Source: Amphritea pacifica (GTDB lineage Bacteria; Pseudomonadota; Gammaproteobacteria; Pseudomonadales; Balneatricaceae). From it: DNA of 64,000 nucleotides. The position numbers and the translations under genes are program-made. Position 1 is the stretch's first letter; the number at the start of each line of letters is the position of its first letter. Of the stretch, positions 54,975 through 63,851 are shown piece after piece. A model generated the notes under the pieces. That model had not been told where the DNA came from. It was given only the letters and a program-made list of their open reading frames with translations, and searched no databases. Where the stretch lies: positions 62,001-126,000 of the forward strand of contig NZ_JAFFZO010000002.1 of NCBI RefSeq assembly GCF_016924145.1. The letters are read 5' to 3'.

Positions 54975-55994
54975 ATGGATAGTATTGTTGGATCAGATTT
55001 TTCAAAACTACGGGCAGAAAAGGAAGTAATGTCGACCTGGAAAGGAGATGAAACGAAGCCATTGGTATCAATTTTGTGTCATACATACAACCATGTCGGG
55101 TATATTAGAGATGCACTAAATGGTTTTCTGTTACAGGAAACGGATTTTCCATTTGAAATAATTTTACATGATGATGCATCTACAGATGGTACGACTGAAA
55201 TTATAAAAGAGTATTCTGATGTATATCCAAATATTATTGTTACAATAATTCAGGCTGAGAATAAATACTCGCAGGGAGTGAGAGCGCTCAATATAACATT
55301 GCCAGTAGCTAGTGGTAAATATATAGCGTTCTGCGAAGGTGATGATTTTTGGAACAATAAAGATAAATTAAGAATTCAAGTTAACAAGATGGAAGAGTTA
55401 CATGTTGATTTTTCTTTTCATCCATCAGCTACTCTGAGAGATGATGTCTTAGCTGATTCGAATATGAAGTATGCAGAAAAGATATATACCTCAAAAGATC
55501 TTATATTGGAAGATTTTCATTTTGTTCAGACTAATACGATTGTTTTTAATAAAGATGTTGTGGCAAATTTTGATAAAGAGATTTGGCGTGTAGCGCCAGT
55601 ATATGATTTTTTCATAAGGATAATAGCTTCGGAAAAAAATGGAGCATACTGTATTCCTACAACAATGGGAGTATACAGGGTCCAGTCTATTGGGTCTTGG
55701 ACCAGTAGTCAGAATGATCCAGGGAATCATGCAGAATTTATAAGAAAGATGATAAATGCTTGTGATGTCTATAATAAGCTATCTGATGGTATTTATAAAG
55801 ATGAGTTTTTGTCATACAAGTCCAGGCTTGCTATGAGCTTAGTCTATAAAATAAAAAATGATCTTTCGATGAAAAAAGATTTTATGAAAGAGTTTTATAA
55901 GTATCTAAAATTATCAGATAAGCTTAGATACTATATTGTTACCTCTTTCTTGTATAGTAGCTTTAGTGCTTTAATAAAAAAAATATACAAGTGA
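54975..55994 (+). CDS. Glycosyltransferase family 2
   Basis: A 339-residue GT-A glycosyltransferase. The nucleotide-binding start is VSILCHTYNHVGYIRDAL, followed by EIILHDDASTDGTTEII, and the acidic metal site is FCEGDDFW (about residue 118). A C-terminal region with LRYYIVTSFLYSSF may touch the membrane. The donor sugar is not evident. It lies 23 bases after the flippase gene and overlaps the next gene by one base. Confidence 0.88.
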   Translation: MDSIVGSDFSKLRAEKEVMSTWKGDETKPLVSILCHTYNHVGYIRDALNGFLLQETDFPFEIILHDDASTDGTTEIIKEYSDVYPNIIVTIIQAENKYSQGVRALNITLPVASGKYIAFCEGDDFWNNKDKLRIQVNKMEELHVDFSFHPSATLRDDVLADSNMKYAEKIYTSKDLILEDFHFVQTNTIVFNKDVVANFDKEIWRVAPVYDFFIRIIASEKNGAYCIPTTMGVYRVQSIGSWTSSQNDPGNHAEFIRKMINACDVYNKLSDGIYKDEFLSYKSRLAMSLVYKIKNDLSMKKDFMKEFYKYLKLSDKLRYYIVTSFLYSSFSALIKKIYK

Positions 55995-56647
55995 TGCTTA
56001 TAAAGTTTTCTTTATATATGCGGGTAGTTATTTTGATAAAATATATATGGAATAGATTTTTTTATTCTCCTTATAGGGCGGCTAAGAAAAATAGAAAAAT
56101 AATATTAGATGATAGTGCTATTCTTATGCGAAGTTGTAGGTTTGTATTTGAATCTAAAGAAAATAGTAACTCAATTGTAATTGCTCAGGATGCAATGGTA
56201 GGCTGTGAGTTCATTTTTGAGTCGGATGTTGGGCGTATTTCTGTTGGAAAAGGTACATTTATTAATGCGGGCACAAGGTTGATCTCCAGAGAAAAAATAT
56301 CTATTGGCTCAAACGTAACTATAGCTTGGGGGTGTACGATATATGACCACAATTCTCACTCGATTAATTATATCGACCGAAGAAACGATTTGAAGCAGCA
56401 GCTAAAATCTCATCGTGATGGTCTGTCATTTATTGAAGGGAAAGATTGGAGCACGGTCTCTAGTTTGGGCATAAATATTGAAAATGATGTTTGGATTGGT
56501 TTTGGTTGTACAATACTAAAGGGTGTCACCATTGGGGAAGGTAGTATTGTCGGTGCAGGTAGTGTTGTTCGGGAACATGTGGAACCCTGGAGTATTGTAG
56601 CCGGTAACCCTGCAAAATTAATAAAAAGGATAAGAGATGAAAAGTAA
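55994..56647 (+). CDS. Hexapeptide-repeat acyltransferase (LbH family)
   Basis: A 217-residue protein with left-handed beta-helix hexapeptide repeats (IGSNVTIAWGCTIYDHNSHS, IENDVWIGFGCTILKGVTIG, EGSIVGAGSVVREHVEPW). The catalytic-type His is in YDHNSHS, as in WcaB/maltose O-acetyltransferase relatives. A short hydrophobic N-terminal stretch precedes the repeats. It likely O- or N-acetylates a sugar of the repeat unit. The ATG overlaps the previous stop (TGATG). Confidence 0.85.
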   Translation: MLIKFSLYMRVVILIKYIWNRFFYSPYRAAKKNRKIILDDSAILMRSCRFVFESKENSNSIVIAQDAMVGCEFIFESDVGRISVGKGTFINAGTRLISREKISIGSNVTIAWGCTIYDHNSHSINYIDRRNDLKQQLKSHRDGLSFIEGKDWSTVSSLGINIENDVWIGFGCTILKGVTIGEGSIVGAGSVVREHVEPWSIVAGNPAKLIKRIRDEK

Positions 56648-57542
56648 TATCCTCATTACTGGAGGTGCTGGTTTTATTGCTACAAATATAGCCATGTTAT
56701 TTCACGATAATGATTTCAATGTTTATGGTATTGGACGTTCAAAAAAAGAATCAGACTTGTCATTTTATAATTTTTGGATCGAAGATTCAGTTTCCATAGA
56801 AAGCTTGAAGAAATTTGATAAACAGTTTGATCTTATTGTTCATTGTGGAGGTGGCTCATCGGTGGGAGCGGCAAATGACGGCCCATATATAGACTTCGAA
56901 AAAACCGTTTCTGGTACGGCGGCAGTACTTGAGTATGCTCGTTTATACAATAATGAAGCTCATATTATATATCCATCTAGTCCGGCAGTTCATGGGCAGC
57001 ATAATGAAAATCCGATTAATGAAATGGATGTGTTAGAACCAGTATCTGTTTATGGTTTTCATAAAAAAATGGCAGAAGAGATTGTATATTACTATAACAA
57101 AATATACGGTTTAAAATCTACAGTGATAAGATTTTATTCAGTATATGGTAATGGATTAAAGAAACAGCTGCTTTGGGATGCTTGCAATAAGTTGGTTTCT
57201 AATAAAAAAGCTGTGTTTTGGGGGGGGGGAGATGAAACGAGGGATTGGTTACATGTTTCTGATGCTGCTGATTTAATTTACTTTGTTTATTTGTTAGAGA
57301 ATCCTCCTCTGGTTATCAATGGAGGTTCTGGAAAAGCGATGAAAATTACAGAAGTTATAAGTGTACTGAAGACTGAACTTGGCTCCAGCTCAGAAATTAT
57401 ATTTAACGGTTGTAATAAGGTTGGCGATCCGAAATTTTACTGTGCCGATATGAAAATGCTAGAAAAATATGGGTGGAATCCAAAAAAAGATATAAATAAA
57501 GGGTTTCATGAATATGCTCAATGGTTTATAGGTGTGAAATGA
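56637..57542 (+). CDS. NAD-dependent epimerase/dehydratase with G10 tract
   Basis: A 301-residue extended SDR with ITGGAGFIATNIAMLF, an IIYPSSPAVHGQ substrate block and YGFHKKMAEE (Tyr-x3-Lys). The late motif VFWGGGDETRDWLHV corresponds to the usual W-G-x-G...RDW site, but is encoded over a run of ten G at 57220-57229. Substrate is unknown. It overlaps the acyltransferase by 11 bases and the next gene by 4 bases. Confidence 0.83.
   Translation: MKSNILITGGAGFIATNIAMLFHDNDFNVYGIGRSKKESDLSFYNFWIEDSVSIESLKKFDKQFDLIVHCGGGSSVGAANDGPYIDFEKTVSGTAAVLEYARLYNNEAHIIYPSSPAVHGQHNENPINEMDVLEPVSVYGFHKKMAEEIVYYYNKIYGLKSTVIRFYSVYGNGLKKQLLWDACNKLVSNKKAVFWGGGDETRDWLHVSDAADLIYFVYLLENPPLVINGGSGKAMKITEVISVLKTELGSSSEIIFNGCNKVGDPKFYCADMKMLEKYGWNPKKDINKGFHEYAQWFIGVK
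57220..57229 (+). repeat. Poly-G tract (10 G) in the epimerase gene
   Basis: Ten consecutive G lie in a locally AT-rich gene, encoding Trp-Gly-Gly-Gly. As read here the frame is intact. One-base slippage would shift the frame about two thirds into the gene and remove the C-terminal third. Tracts of this length act as phase-variation switches in several pathogens. Confidence 0.9.
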
Positions 57543-58693
57543 AAAGGATAGGTTTCTTTCCTCCAGTTGACAAGAGTTGGATGGGGGGGGCAAATTATTA
57601 TAAAAATTTATTTTACGCAATTGTAAATAATGACAGTAAGTCTTTGTATCAGATTTATGCATTTGTAGGAACTAAAACGTGTGCTGATTTAATTGATAGT
57701 TGCTATAAAGACTCCGTAGTTATTCGTTCATCTCTCTTTGATAGAAAAAGTATATTATGGGTTATATCAAAGCTCTCATGTTTATTTTTTAAGTATGATA
57801 TTGTGTTGCATTATCTTATGAGAAAATACAGTATAGATATTGTATCTCACTCATGCCCTTATCTTCCCTCAGGTGTTAAAAAGATTGGCTGGATACCCGA
57901 CTTTCAGCATGTCCATCTACCATATTTGTTTTCAAAGAGTGAAAGAAAAAAACGGGATGTTTTTTTTAAGGATATAATAAAAAGATCAGATGCGGTTTTG
58001 CTGAGTAGCAATGATGCGTTAGCCGACTATATGAATTTTTCTGATTATTTTTTTTATGAAAAATCTAAAGTACTTAGGTTTGTTTCGCAAGTCGGTGATG
58101 GTTATTTCGCTTTGAATGAGCTTGATAAAAATAATCTGTTTGAAAAATATTCTATAAATGATGAGTATTACTATATCCCAAACCAATTTTGGAAACACAA
58201 AAATCACATTGTTTTATTTGAGGCTGTTAAAAAACTTAAAGAAAAGGGTGTGAGTGTACAAATCGTTTGTAGTGGGCATGAGTATGATCCAAGATTTCCT
58301 GGGCTTTATCAGGAATATAATGAATTTATTAGTTCAAATGATTTGAATGATGAAATAAAGTTAATAGGAGGTATTCCGTATAGTGATGTGTTGGCTTTGA
58401 TAAAATTTTCTAAGGCAGTAATAAATCCGTCTCTTTTTGAAGGGTGGAGCTCTACAGTGGAAGAGTGTAAAAGTGCTGGAAAACCTATGATTTTGTCTAA
58501 TATAGCTGTTCATATAGAACAGTGTCCTGAAGCAAAATTCTTTGTAGTGGATGATTCTGATTCTTTGGTTGCTGCAATAGAGTCCTTTTCTATATATGAA
58601 AATTTTACAGTAGATGATGCTGTTGCTTGCAATAGGGAAAGAACAAAAGAATATTTCCATAATTACTCGAGAGTAATTAGTAGTATCTGTTGA
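57539..58693 (+). CDS. Glycosyltransferase family 4-like with G8 tract near the start
   Basis: A 384-residue GT-B glycosyltransferase. The N-terminal SWMGGANYYKNLFYAI is the GG loop that binds the donor phosphate, and the C-terminal INPSLFEGWSSTVEECKSAG is the E-x7-E motif of family 4. ATG 57539 overlaps the previous stop (ATGA) and is preferred over an earlier in-frame codon. Eight G at 57583-57590 encode the GG loop. Donor and linkage are unknown. Confidence 0.85.
   Translation: MKRIGFFPPVDKSWMGGANYYKNLFYAIVNNDSKSLYQIYAFVGTKTCADLIDSCYKDSVVIRSSLFDRKSILWVISKLSCLFFKYDIVLHYLMRKYSIDIVSHSCPYLPSGVKKIGWIPDFQHVHLPYLFSKSERKKRDVFFKDIIKRSDAVLLSSNDALADYMNFSDYFFYEKSKVLRFVSQVGDGYFALNELDKNNLFEKYSINDEYYYIPNQFWKHKNHIVLFEAVKKLKEKGVSVQIVCSGHEYDPRFPGLYQEYNEFISSNDLNDEIKLIGGIPYSDVLALIKFSKAVINPSLFEGWSSTVEECKSAGKPMILSNIAVHIEQCPEAKFFVVDDSDSLVAAIESFSIYENFTVDDAVACNRERTKEYFHNYSRVISSIC
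57583..57590 (+). repeat. Poly-G tract (8 G) in the GT4 gene
   Basis: Eight consecutive G lie 44 bases after the start codon, encoding the Met-Gly-Gly of the donor loop. Slippage here would truncate nearly the whole protein. The tract is only 353 bases from the G10 tract of the upstream gene. Confidence 0.88.
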
Positions 58694-58867
58694 TTATTTG
58701 TCTTTTTAGGTGTTTCTGTATATGGTAATTTTGATTTTTGAAAATAAATTCTTATTTAGTGATGCTCGAATTCTTGAGAAAATACTGGGTTATCTATTGT
58801 ATAATTCTGAAGTTGATTCTAATTTTTTTAAACAGTAATTTAGTCAATTGTTTCTGTGGAGGGCTGC
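58694..58867 (+). promoter_or_regulatory. AT-rich intergenic region with candidate -10 box
   Basis: This 174-base gap is the longest among the glycosyltransferase genes. TATAAT at 58800-58805 with TTGAGA at 58774-58779 gives a 20-base spacer, longer than ideal. A strong GGAGGG ribosome site lies at 58858-58863. It may hold an internal promoter or be the scar of gene shuffling; no terminator hairpin was seen. Confidence 0.3.
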
Positions 58868-59635
58868 ATGAAAAAAAAACTCTTTAAGAAAAGTGTTGTT
58901 AGCCATCCATTAATTACTGTAGTGACAGTTGTATACAATGGTGAAGATTTTATAGAAGAAACAATAAGAAGTGTCATTAATCAAACTTATGATAACGTTG
59001 AGTATATCATTGTTGATGGGGGGTCGACTGATAGTACTTTGGATATTATAAGAAAGTATGATCATGCTATTGACTATTGGATTAGCGAAGAAGATGACGG
59101 TATATATGATGCTTGGAATAAGGCAATTAAGCTTAGCAATGGTGATTGGATCGCATTCTTAGGTGCAGATGATACATTGTATAAAAAAGCACTAAGCAAT
59201 TATGTAGATCTTATTAAAGGTAGTGATTTAAACTATGTTTCTGCTCGTGTTAATTTGATCGGTGTTAACGGGTATATTAGAACTATTGGGTCAAAATTTG
59301 ATGCTGATAAAATTAGCAAATCTATGAATGTGGCTCATGTAGGGTCTTTGCATAGTAGAAAGCTTTTTGAACAATGTGGTTGCTTTAGTTTGAAGTACAA
59401 AATCGTTTCTGATTATGATTTCTTTATCAGAAATGTTGATATTATAAAGCCTGGGTTCTTAGATGTTACAGTCGCCGATATGAGAGTTGAGGGGGCGAGT
59501 GATGGTGGATTTAAAGTTTTCTATGAAGTTGCTAAAGTAAAAATAGATAACAAGATTCAAGGAAGAGTATCTGCCTATGCTTCTATGGTTATGTCTTTTT
59601 GTAAATGGCGTATTAGAAGGTTGATATGGTATTAA
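58868..59635 (+). CDS. Glycosyltransferase family 2 (WcaA-like)
   Basis: A 255-residue GT-A enzyme with ITVVTVVYNGEDFIEETIRS, IIVDGGSTDSTLDIIRKY, the EDDGIYDAWNKAIKLSNGDW block and FLGADD as metal site. This close-packed pattern is typical of the WcaA-like group of small family 2 enzymes. The start at 58868 has GGAGGG five bases upstream. A run of nine A follows the ATG directly (Lys-Lys-Lys), a possible slippage site. Confidence 0.88.
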   Translation: MKKKLFKKSVVSHPLITVVTVVYNGEDFIEETIRSVINQTYDNVEYIIVDGGSTDSTLDIIRKYDHAIDYWISEEDDGIYDAWNKAIKLSNGDWIAFLGADDTLYKKALSNYVDLIKGSDLNYVSARVNLIGVNGYIRTIGSKFDADKISKSMNVAHVGSLHSRKLFEQCGCFSLKYKIVSDYDFFIRNVDIIKPGFLDVTVADMRVEGASDGGFKVFYEVAKVKIDNKIQGRVSAYASMVMSFCKWRIRRLIWY

Positions 59636-59674
59636 TATTATTCCATCTCATTTGGATGTTTTTTAGGAGTTGAT

Positions 59675-60262
59675 ATGCTTGAAAGTTACGGTTTGTTGGG
59701 TTTTTTTCGGCTTTTTATTAATGTTGTTCTGACGCGAATTTTTTATTCAAAATCTAGGCTTGTTAGATTTCCTTTTCGTGTCAGAGGTGGAAAGTATATT
59801 GATTTTGGTGTAGGGCTTACAACAGGGGTTAATTGTAGAATGGATGCCTTTCCTGTTCATAATAAAGCGTGTTTATTCTTTGGTGAAAATGTTCAAATTA
59901 ATGATTTCGTACATATCGGTGCAATTGATTCTGTAAGAATTGGGAATGATGTGCTTATAGCAAGTAAAGTTTTTATTTCCGATCATAATCATGGATTCTA
60001 CGGACTTGATGGGGAGCATACTGATCCTGATATTAAACCACTCGTTAGACGTCTTTCGAGCAGCCCTGTATCTATTGAAGATAATGTGTGGATAGGTGAG
60101 TCTGTTTCTATACTTCCAGGCGTTACTATAGGAAAAGGATCTATCATCGGAGCAAATTCTGTTGTAACAAGAAATATTGATGCATATACCATTGCAGTAG
60201 GTGTTCCAGCTAAGGTTGTCAAAAAATTTGATTTTGCTTCTAAAAAATGGGTGAGTGCTTGA
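59675..60262 (+). CDS. Hexapeptide-repeat acetyltransferase (WcaF/CysE-like LbH)
   Basis: A 195-residue LbH acyltransferase with an N-terminal amphipathic stretch, then repeats around IGNDVLIASKVFISDHNHGF, with a catalytic-type His in DHNHG, and WIGESVSILPGVTIGKGSII. The shape is like WcaF and colanic acid acetyltransferases. It probably acetylates a sugar residue. It is followed directly by a glycosyltransferase gene. Confidence 0.87.
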   Translation: MLESYGLLGFFRLFINVVLTRIFYSKSRLVRFPFRVRGGKYIDFGVGLTTGVNCRMDAFPVHNKACLFFGENVQINDFVHIGAIDSVRIGNDVLIASKVFISDHNHGFYGLDGEHTDPDIKPLVRRLSSSPVSIEDNVWIGESVSILPGVTIGKGSIIGANSVVTRNIDAYTIAVGVPAKVVKKFDFASKKWVSA

Positions 60263-61359
60263 CTAAAATTGTAATTTCAGCGATTAACTTTAGGGATGGT
60301 GGTCCACTCTCTATCTTGCAGGATCTTATTGGCTATCTTTCAAATGAGATGAAAGACAGATATGAGATTGTATTGCTAGTACACTCAGAAAGTTTAGTTC
60401 CACTGGATCAAAGAAGGTTTTTCGATATTATTGAGTTCCCTGATTCAGTAAATTCATATTCTAAACGGTTATATTACGAATATTACTATTTCAGGAAGCT
60501 ATCACTAAAGTTAAAACCACATTTGTGGCTTTCTTTACATGATATGTCCCCGAATGTGGTTTCTGATATTAGAGTTGTATACTGTCATAATCCTTCCCCT
60601 TTCTATGATGTTGGTTTAAAAGAATTTTTTTTAGACTTTCGATTTTTTTTATTCTGTAAATTATATCATTTCATCTATCGCATAAATTTGAAAAAAAATG
60701 ATTATGTAATCGTGCAGCAAGAGTGGTTAAGAGGTCGGTTTTGTAAGAGTTACGGTTTGGAATCAGATGTGGTTGTTGTTGCCTATCCAGAGGTCGAATC
60801 GCCTACGACAGCTGTTAAGAATAATTCCGATGACTGCTTCAGTTTTTTTTACCCATCATTTCCAAGAGTGTTTAAGAATTTTGAGATTGTATGTGAAGCT
60901 GTTGAAATTATAGAAGTTGAAAATGACTTTCATGATTTTAAAGTGTTATTGACTATCGATGGAACTGAGAATTTTTATTCTAAGTCAATTTTTAAAAAGT
61001 ATAGTCATCTTGAATGTATAAATTTTATCGGGCGGATATCAAGACAAGACGTTTTTAAAATATATGAAACGTCTCACTGTCTGTTATTTCCTTCTAAGCT
61101 TGAAACTTGGGGGTTGCCTATCACTGAAGCTAAACGTCATGGTTTACCAATTATTGCTTCTGATCTACCTTATGCACATGAGACGGTAGGAAATTATACT
61201 AAAGTTGATTTTTTTTTACCTAACAATGCTCGCGATTTAGCTAACAAAATGCTTCGAGCGATCCACTCTGCCGAGTTTCCTGGTAATAAGGCTATTTTAC
61301 CATCCAAGCCATTTGCTTCGGGATGGTCGTCCCTGCTTAAAGTGATACTAGAGGAGTAA
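60247..61359 (+). CDS. Glycosyltransferase family 4-like
   Basis: A 370-residue GT-B enzyme. The N-terminal FRDGGPLSILQDLI is a GG donor loop, and the C-terminal SKLETWGLPITEAKRHGLPI is the E-x7-E region of family 4. The start could be ATG 60247 or TTG 60259; the TTG has GGGTGAG upstream at short spacing and gives MTKIVISAIN. Either start overlaps the upstream acetyltransferase gene. Donor sugar is unknown. Confidence 0.85.
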   Translation: MGECLTKIVISAINFRDGGPLSILQDLIGYLSNEMKDRYEIVLLVHSESLVPLDQRRFFDIIEFPDSVNSYSKRLYYEYYYFRKLSLKLKPHLWLSLHDMSPNVVSDIRVVYCHNPSPFYDVGLKEFFLDFRFFLFCKLYHFIYRINLKKNDYVIVQQEWLRGRFCKSYGLESDVVVVAYPEVESPTTAVKNNSDDCFSFFYPSFPRVFKNFEIVCEAVEIIEVENDFHDFKVLLTIDGTENFYSKSIFKKYSHLECINFIGRISRQDVFKIYETSHCLLFPSKLETWGLPITEAKRHGLPIIASDLPYAHETVGNYTKVDFFLPNNARDLANKMLRAIHSAEFPGNKAILPSKPFASGWSSLLKVILEE

Positions 61360-61401
61360 ATTTAAAGTGCTAAATTGCCCTATGCAGCGGAGTTTTTAAT
61401 T

Positions 61402-62325
61402 ATGTCTGAGGTTTCTCATAATAAGCCAAAGGCGTTAGTTTTGCTCGCGGCTTATAATGGTGTTAAATGGATTTATGAACAGGTCGAAAGTATTCTTAAA
61501 CAGGAAAAGGTTGATGTAAGCATCATTATTAGCGTTGATAAGTCTGATGATGGAACAGAAAATCTTGTGAGTCGCATAGCGGAACAACATAAAAATGTTA
61601 CTGTTCTTCCCTATGGAGATGTTTATGGAGGTGCCGCTAGAAATTTCTTTCGCTTATTTAAAGAGGCTGATTTTTCTTGCTTTGATTATGTTTCTTTATC
61701 GGATCAAGATGATATTTGGCATCCTGGTAAACTGAGTAGAGCTATTCAAAAGCTAATATATATGCCAGCGGATGCTTATTCGGGTAATGTTGTTGCTTTT
61801 TGGTGTGATGGCCGACGACAATTAATCGATAAGGCGCAGAATCAGAAAAGATTTGATTATTTTTTTGAAGCTGCAGGACCCGGATGTACCTATGTTTTTA
61901 CAAAAGAAATCGCAGTTAAGTTTCAATTTTTTTTACGAACCACGCTTTCTGCTGATAGTATTATATTGCATGATTGGTTACTTTATGCGTTCGTCCGTTC
62001 ACAAGGTTATGTTTGGTTTATTGATTCTGAACCGTATATGGATTACCGGCAGCATAATCGAAATCAGGTGGGCGTTAATAAGTCGTTATTATCATTATAT
62101 AGGAGAGCAAAATATGTTTTGTTTGGAGGAGGGATTGAACAAATAAAAAAACTGATTGATGTGTTGCCTTCAAATGATCAGTTTATTAAGTTTAATTTAT
62201 CTTGCCGGAGAGATGTACTTTTTTTGTTATTGCAAAGCAATGAGCTTCGTAGAAGGCCTATTGAACGTTTTTATGTATTTATCGTGCTGTTTATCACCTT
62301 AATTACAGGGGCTAAAGAGAAGTGA
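61402..62325 (+). CDS. Glycosyltransferase family 2, rhamnosyltransferase-like
   Basis: A 307-residue GT-A enzyme with ALVLLAAYNGVKWIYEQVES, ISVDKSDDGTENLV and the block VSLSDQDDIWHPGKL, a pattern common in rhamnosyltransferases (RfbF/WbbL relatives). With rfbBDAC upstream, L-rhamnose is the most likely donor, but this is inference. ATG 61402 is favoured because conserved sequence starts soon after and a CGGAG element lies upstream. Confidence 0.83.
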   Translation: MSEVSHNKPKALVLLAAYNGVKWIYEQVESILKQEKVDVSIIISVDKSDDGTENLVSRIAEQHKNVTVLPYGDVYGGAARNFFRLFKEADFSCFDYVSLSDQDDIWHPGKLSRAIQKLIYMPADAYSGNVVAFWCDGRRQLIDKAQNQKRFDYFFEAAGPGCTYVFTKEIAVKFQFFLRTTLSADSIILHDWLLYAFVRSQGYVWFIDSEPYMDYRQHNRNQVGVNKSLLSLYRRAKYVLFGGGIEQIKKLIDVLPSNDQFIKFNLSCRRDVLFLLLQSNELRRRPIERFYVFIVLFITLITGAKEK

Positions 62326-63275
62326 GGGTCTTAGTTACAGGAGCGACTGGTTTTGTTGGAAAGGCGTTACTTGATAATCTTTCTACGGATATAGGAAATG
62401 ACTGCCTGGGAATCGTGCGTTCATACCCGCAGGATTCTCCTGCTAATCATAATCTTCATGTAGTGAGAGATATATCAGACAGTGTTGCCTGGGGTGATTT
62501 ACTCTCCAATCGGGATGTTGTTATTCATACCGCTGCTAGAGTTCATGTTATGTGTGATAAAGGCGGGGGATCGTTACGTGAGTTCCACCAGGTTAATGTT
62601 ATCGGCACTCTGGCTCTTGCTAGACTAGCAGCAGCAGCAGGTGTACACCGATTTGTCTTTATTAGCACAGTGAAAGTCTTGGGAGAGTTTACTTGTGAGA
62701 GCCAGCCTTTTACGGCTATCAGTCCTCCGAATCCCGCTGGAGCTTATGCAAAATCTAAATATGAAGCTGAACTTGGCTTGATGCAAATATCCGTTGAGAC
62801 GGGTATGGATATTGTCATCATTCGTCCTCCATTGGTATATGGTCCAGGTGTTAAAGCTAATTTCTTAAGAATGATTCATTGGGTTGAGAGAGGGATCCCC
62901 CTTCCTCTTGGTGCGATTCACAATAAGCGTTCATTTGTAGCACTCGATAATCTGATCGATTTGATCGTAACATGTATCGACCATCCTGCCGCGGCTAATC
63001 AGGTTTTTCTTGCCGGTGATGGCGAGGATCTGTCCACTTCTGATTTATTACGAGGGATTGCCAGAGCCATGGGGAAACCCAGTCGACTTATCCCTTTTCC
63101 TGAAAGGTTTTTACGTCTGGGTGCTAAGCTCATAGGAAAAAAGGCGTTGGCTGATCGCTTGTTAGGTTCTCTTCAGGTTGATATCTCTAAAGCCCGCGAT
63201 CTTCTTGGGTGGGAGCCTCCTCTTTCGGTTGAAGAGGGCTTGAAACGTTGTTTTGAAGCGGAGAATAACCGTTGA
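62322..63275 (+). CDS. NAD-dependent sugar epimerase/reductase (WbpV/WreV-like)
   Basis: A 317-residue SDR with LVTGATGFVGKALLDNL, HTAARVHVM, STVKVLGE and AYAKSKYEAE (Tyr-x3-Lys). This pattern fits 4-reductases/epimerases next to an initiating transferase and a WbpM-type dehydratase, as in UDP-QuiNAc pathways (WreV) and Pseudomonas wbpV. The start is GTG 62322, overlapping the previous gene by 4 bases. The 3' end overlaps the transferase gene by 4 bases. G+C rises again here. Confidence 0.82.
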   Translation: MRVLVTGATGFVGKALLDNLSTDIGNDCLGIVRSYPQDSPANHNLHVVRDISDSVAWGDLLSNRDVVIHTAARVHVMCDKGGGSLREFHQVNVIGTLALARLAAAAGVHRFVFISTVKVLGEFTCESQPFTAISPPNPAGAYAKSKYEAELGLMQISVETGMDIVIIRPPLVYGPGVKANFLRMIHWVERGIPLPLGAIHNKRSFVALDNLIDLIVTCIDHPAAANQVFLAGDGEDLSTSDLLRGIARAMGKPSRLIPFPERFLRLGAKLIGKKALADRLLGSLQVDISKARDLLGWEPPLSVEEGLKRCFEAENNR

Positions 63276-63820
63276 TTCGTTTTTTAGATTTATGTTTTGC
63301 GTTCGCAGGTTTGGTACTGGGTTTCCCGGTGCTGCTTTTGCTAACTATAATTGGCCTTTTTGACACAGGTTCCCCCATTTTTTGTCAGACGAGGGTTGGC
63401 CGGTATCAAAAGCCTTTTACTCTTCTTAAATTCAGAACAATGTCCGTAGGTACTGTTTCTGTTGCGTCCCATCTGGCAAGTGCCAGTTCGATTACACGGT
63501 TCGGGCATTTTCTTCGCAGAACAAAACTTGATGAACTTCCGCAGTTATGGAATGTACTAAAGGGTGAGATGAGTCTGGTAGGGCCGCGACCAGGTCTTTT
63601 CAATCAGACTGAGTTAACAGATGCGCGTTCTAAACGAAATGTTTTTAATGTGCGTCCAGGTATTACCGGGCTTGCGCAGATCAGTGAGATTGATATGTCG
63701 ACTCCGGAACTGCTTGCAGAGACGGATGAGAAAATGATTCAGACAATGTCGTTAAAATCCTATTTTCACTATATAGTAGCTACAGCCTTGGGAAAGGGCG
63801 CCGGTGACCGGATTCACTGA
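63272..63820 (+). CDS. Initiating phosphoglycosyl transferase (bacterial sugar transferase)
   Basis: A 182-residue monotopic phosphoglycosyl transferase with an N-terminal re-entrant hydrophobic helix ([20 protein letters not shown]), the family KFRTM and [21 protein letters not shown]. It moves a sugar-1-phosphate from UDP-sugar to undecaprenyl phosphate, starting each repeat unit. This short form resembles PglC/WreU rather than long WbaP. It starts with TTG 63272, coupled to the upstream gene (TTGA overlap). Confidence 0.9.
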   Translation: MIRFLDLCFAFAGLVLGFPVLLLLTIIGLFDTGSPIFCQTRVGRYQKPFTLLKFRTMSVGTVSVASHLASASSITRFGHFLRRTKLDELPQLWNVLKGEMSLVGPRPGLFNQTELTDARSKRNVFNVRPGITGLAQISEIDMSTPELLAETDEKMIQTMSLKSYFHYIVATALGKGAGDRIH

Positions 63821-63851
63821 AGAGCCATTGCAATTTTAGAAGGACTACTGC

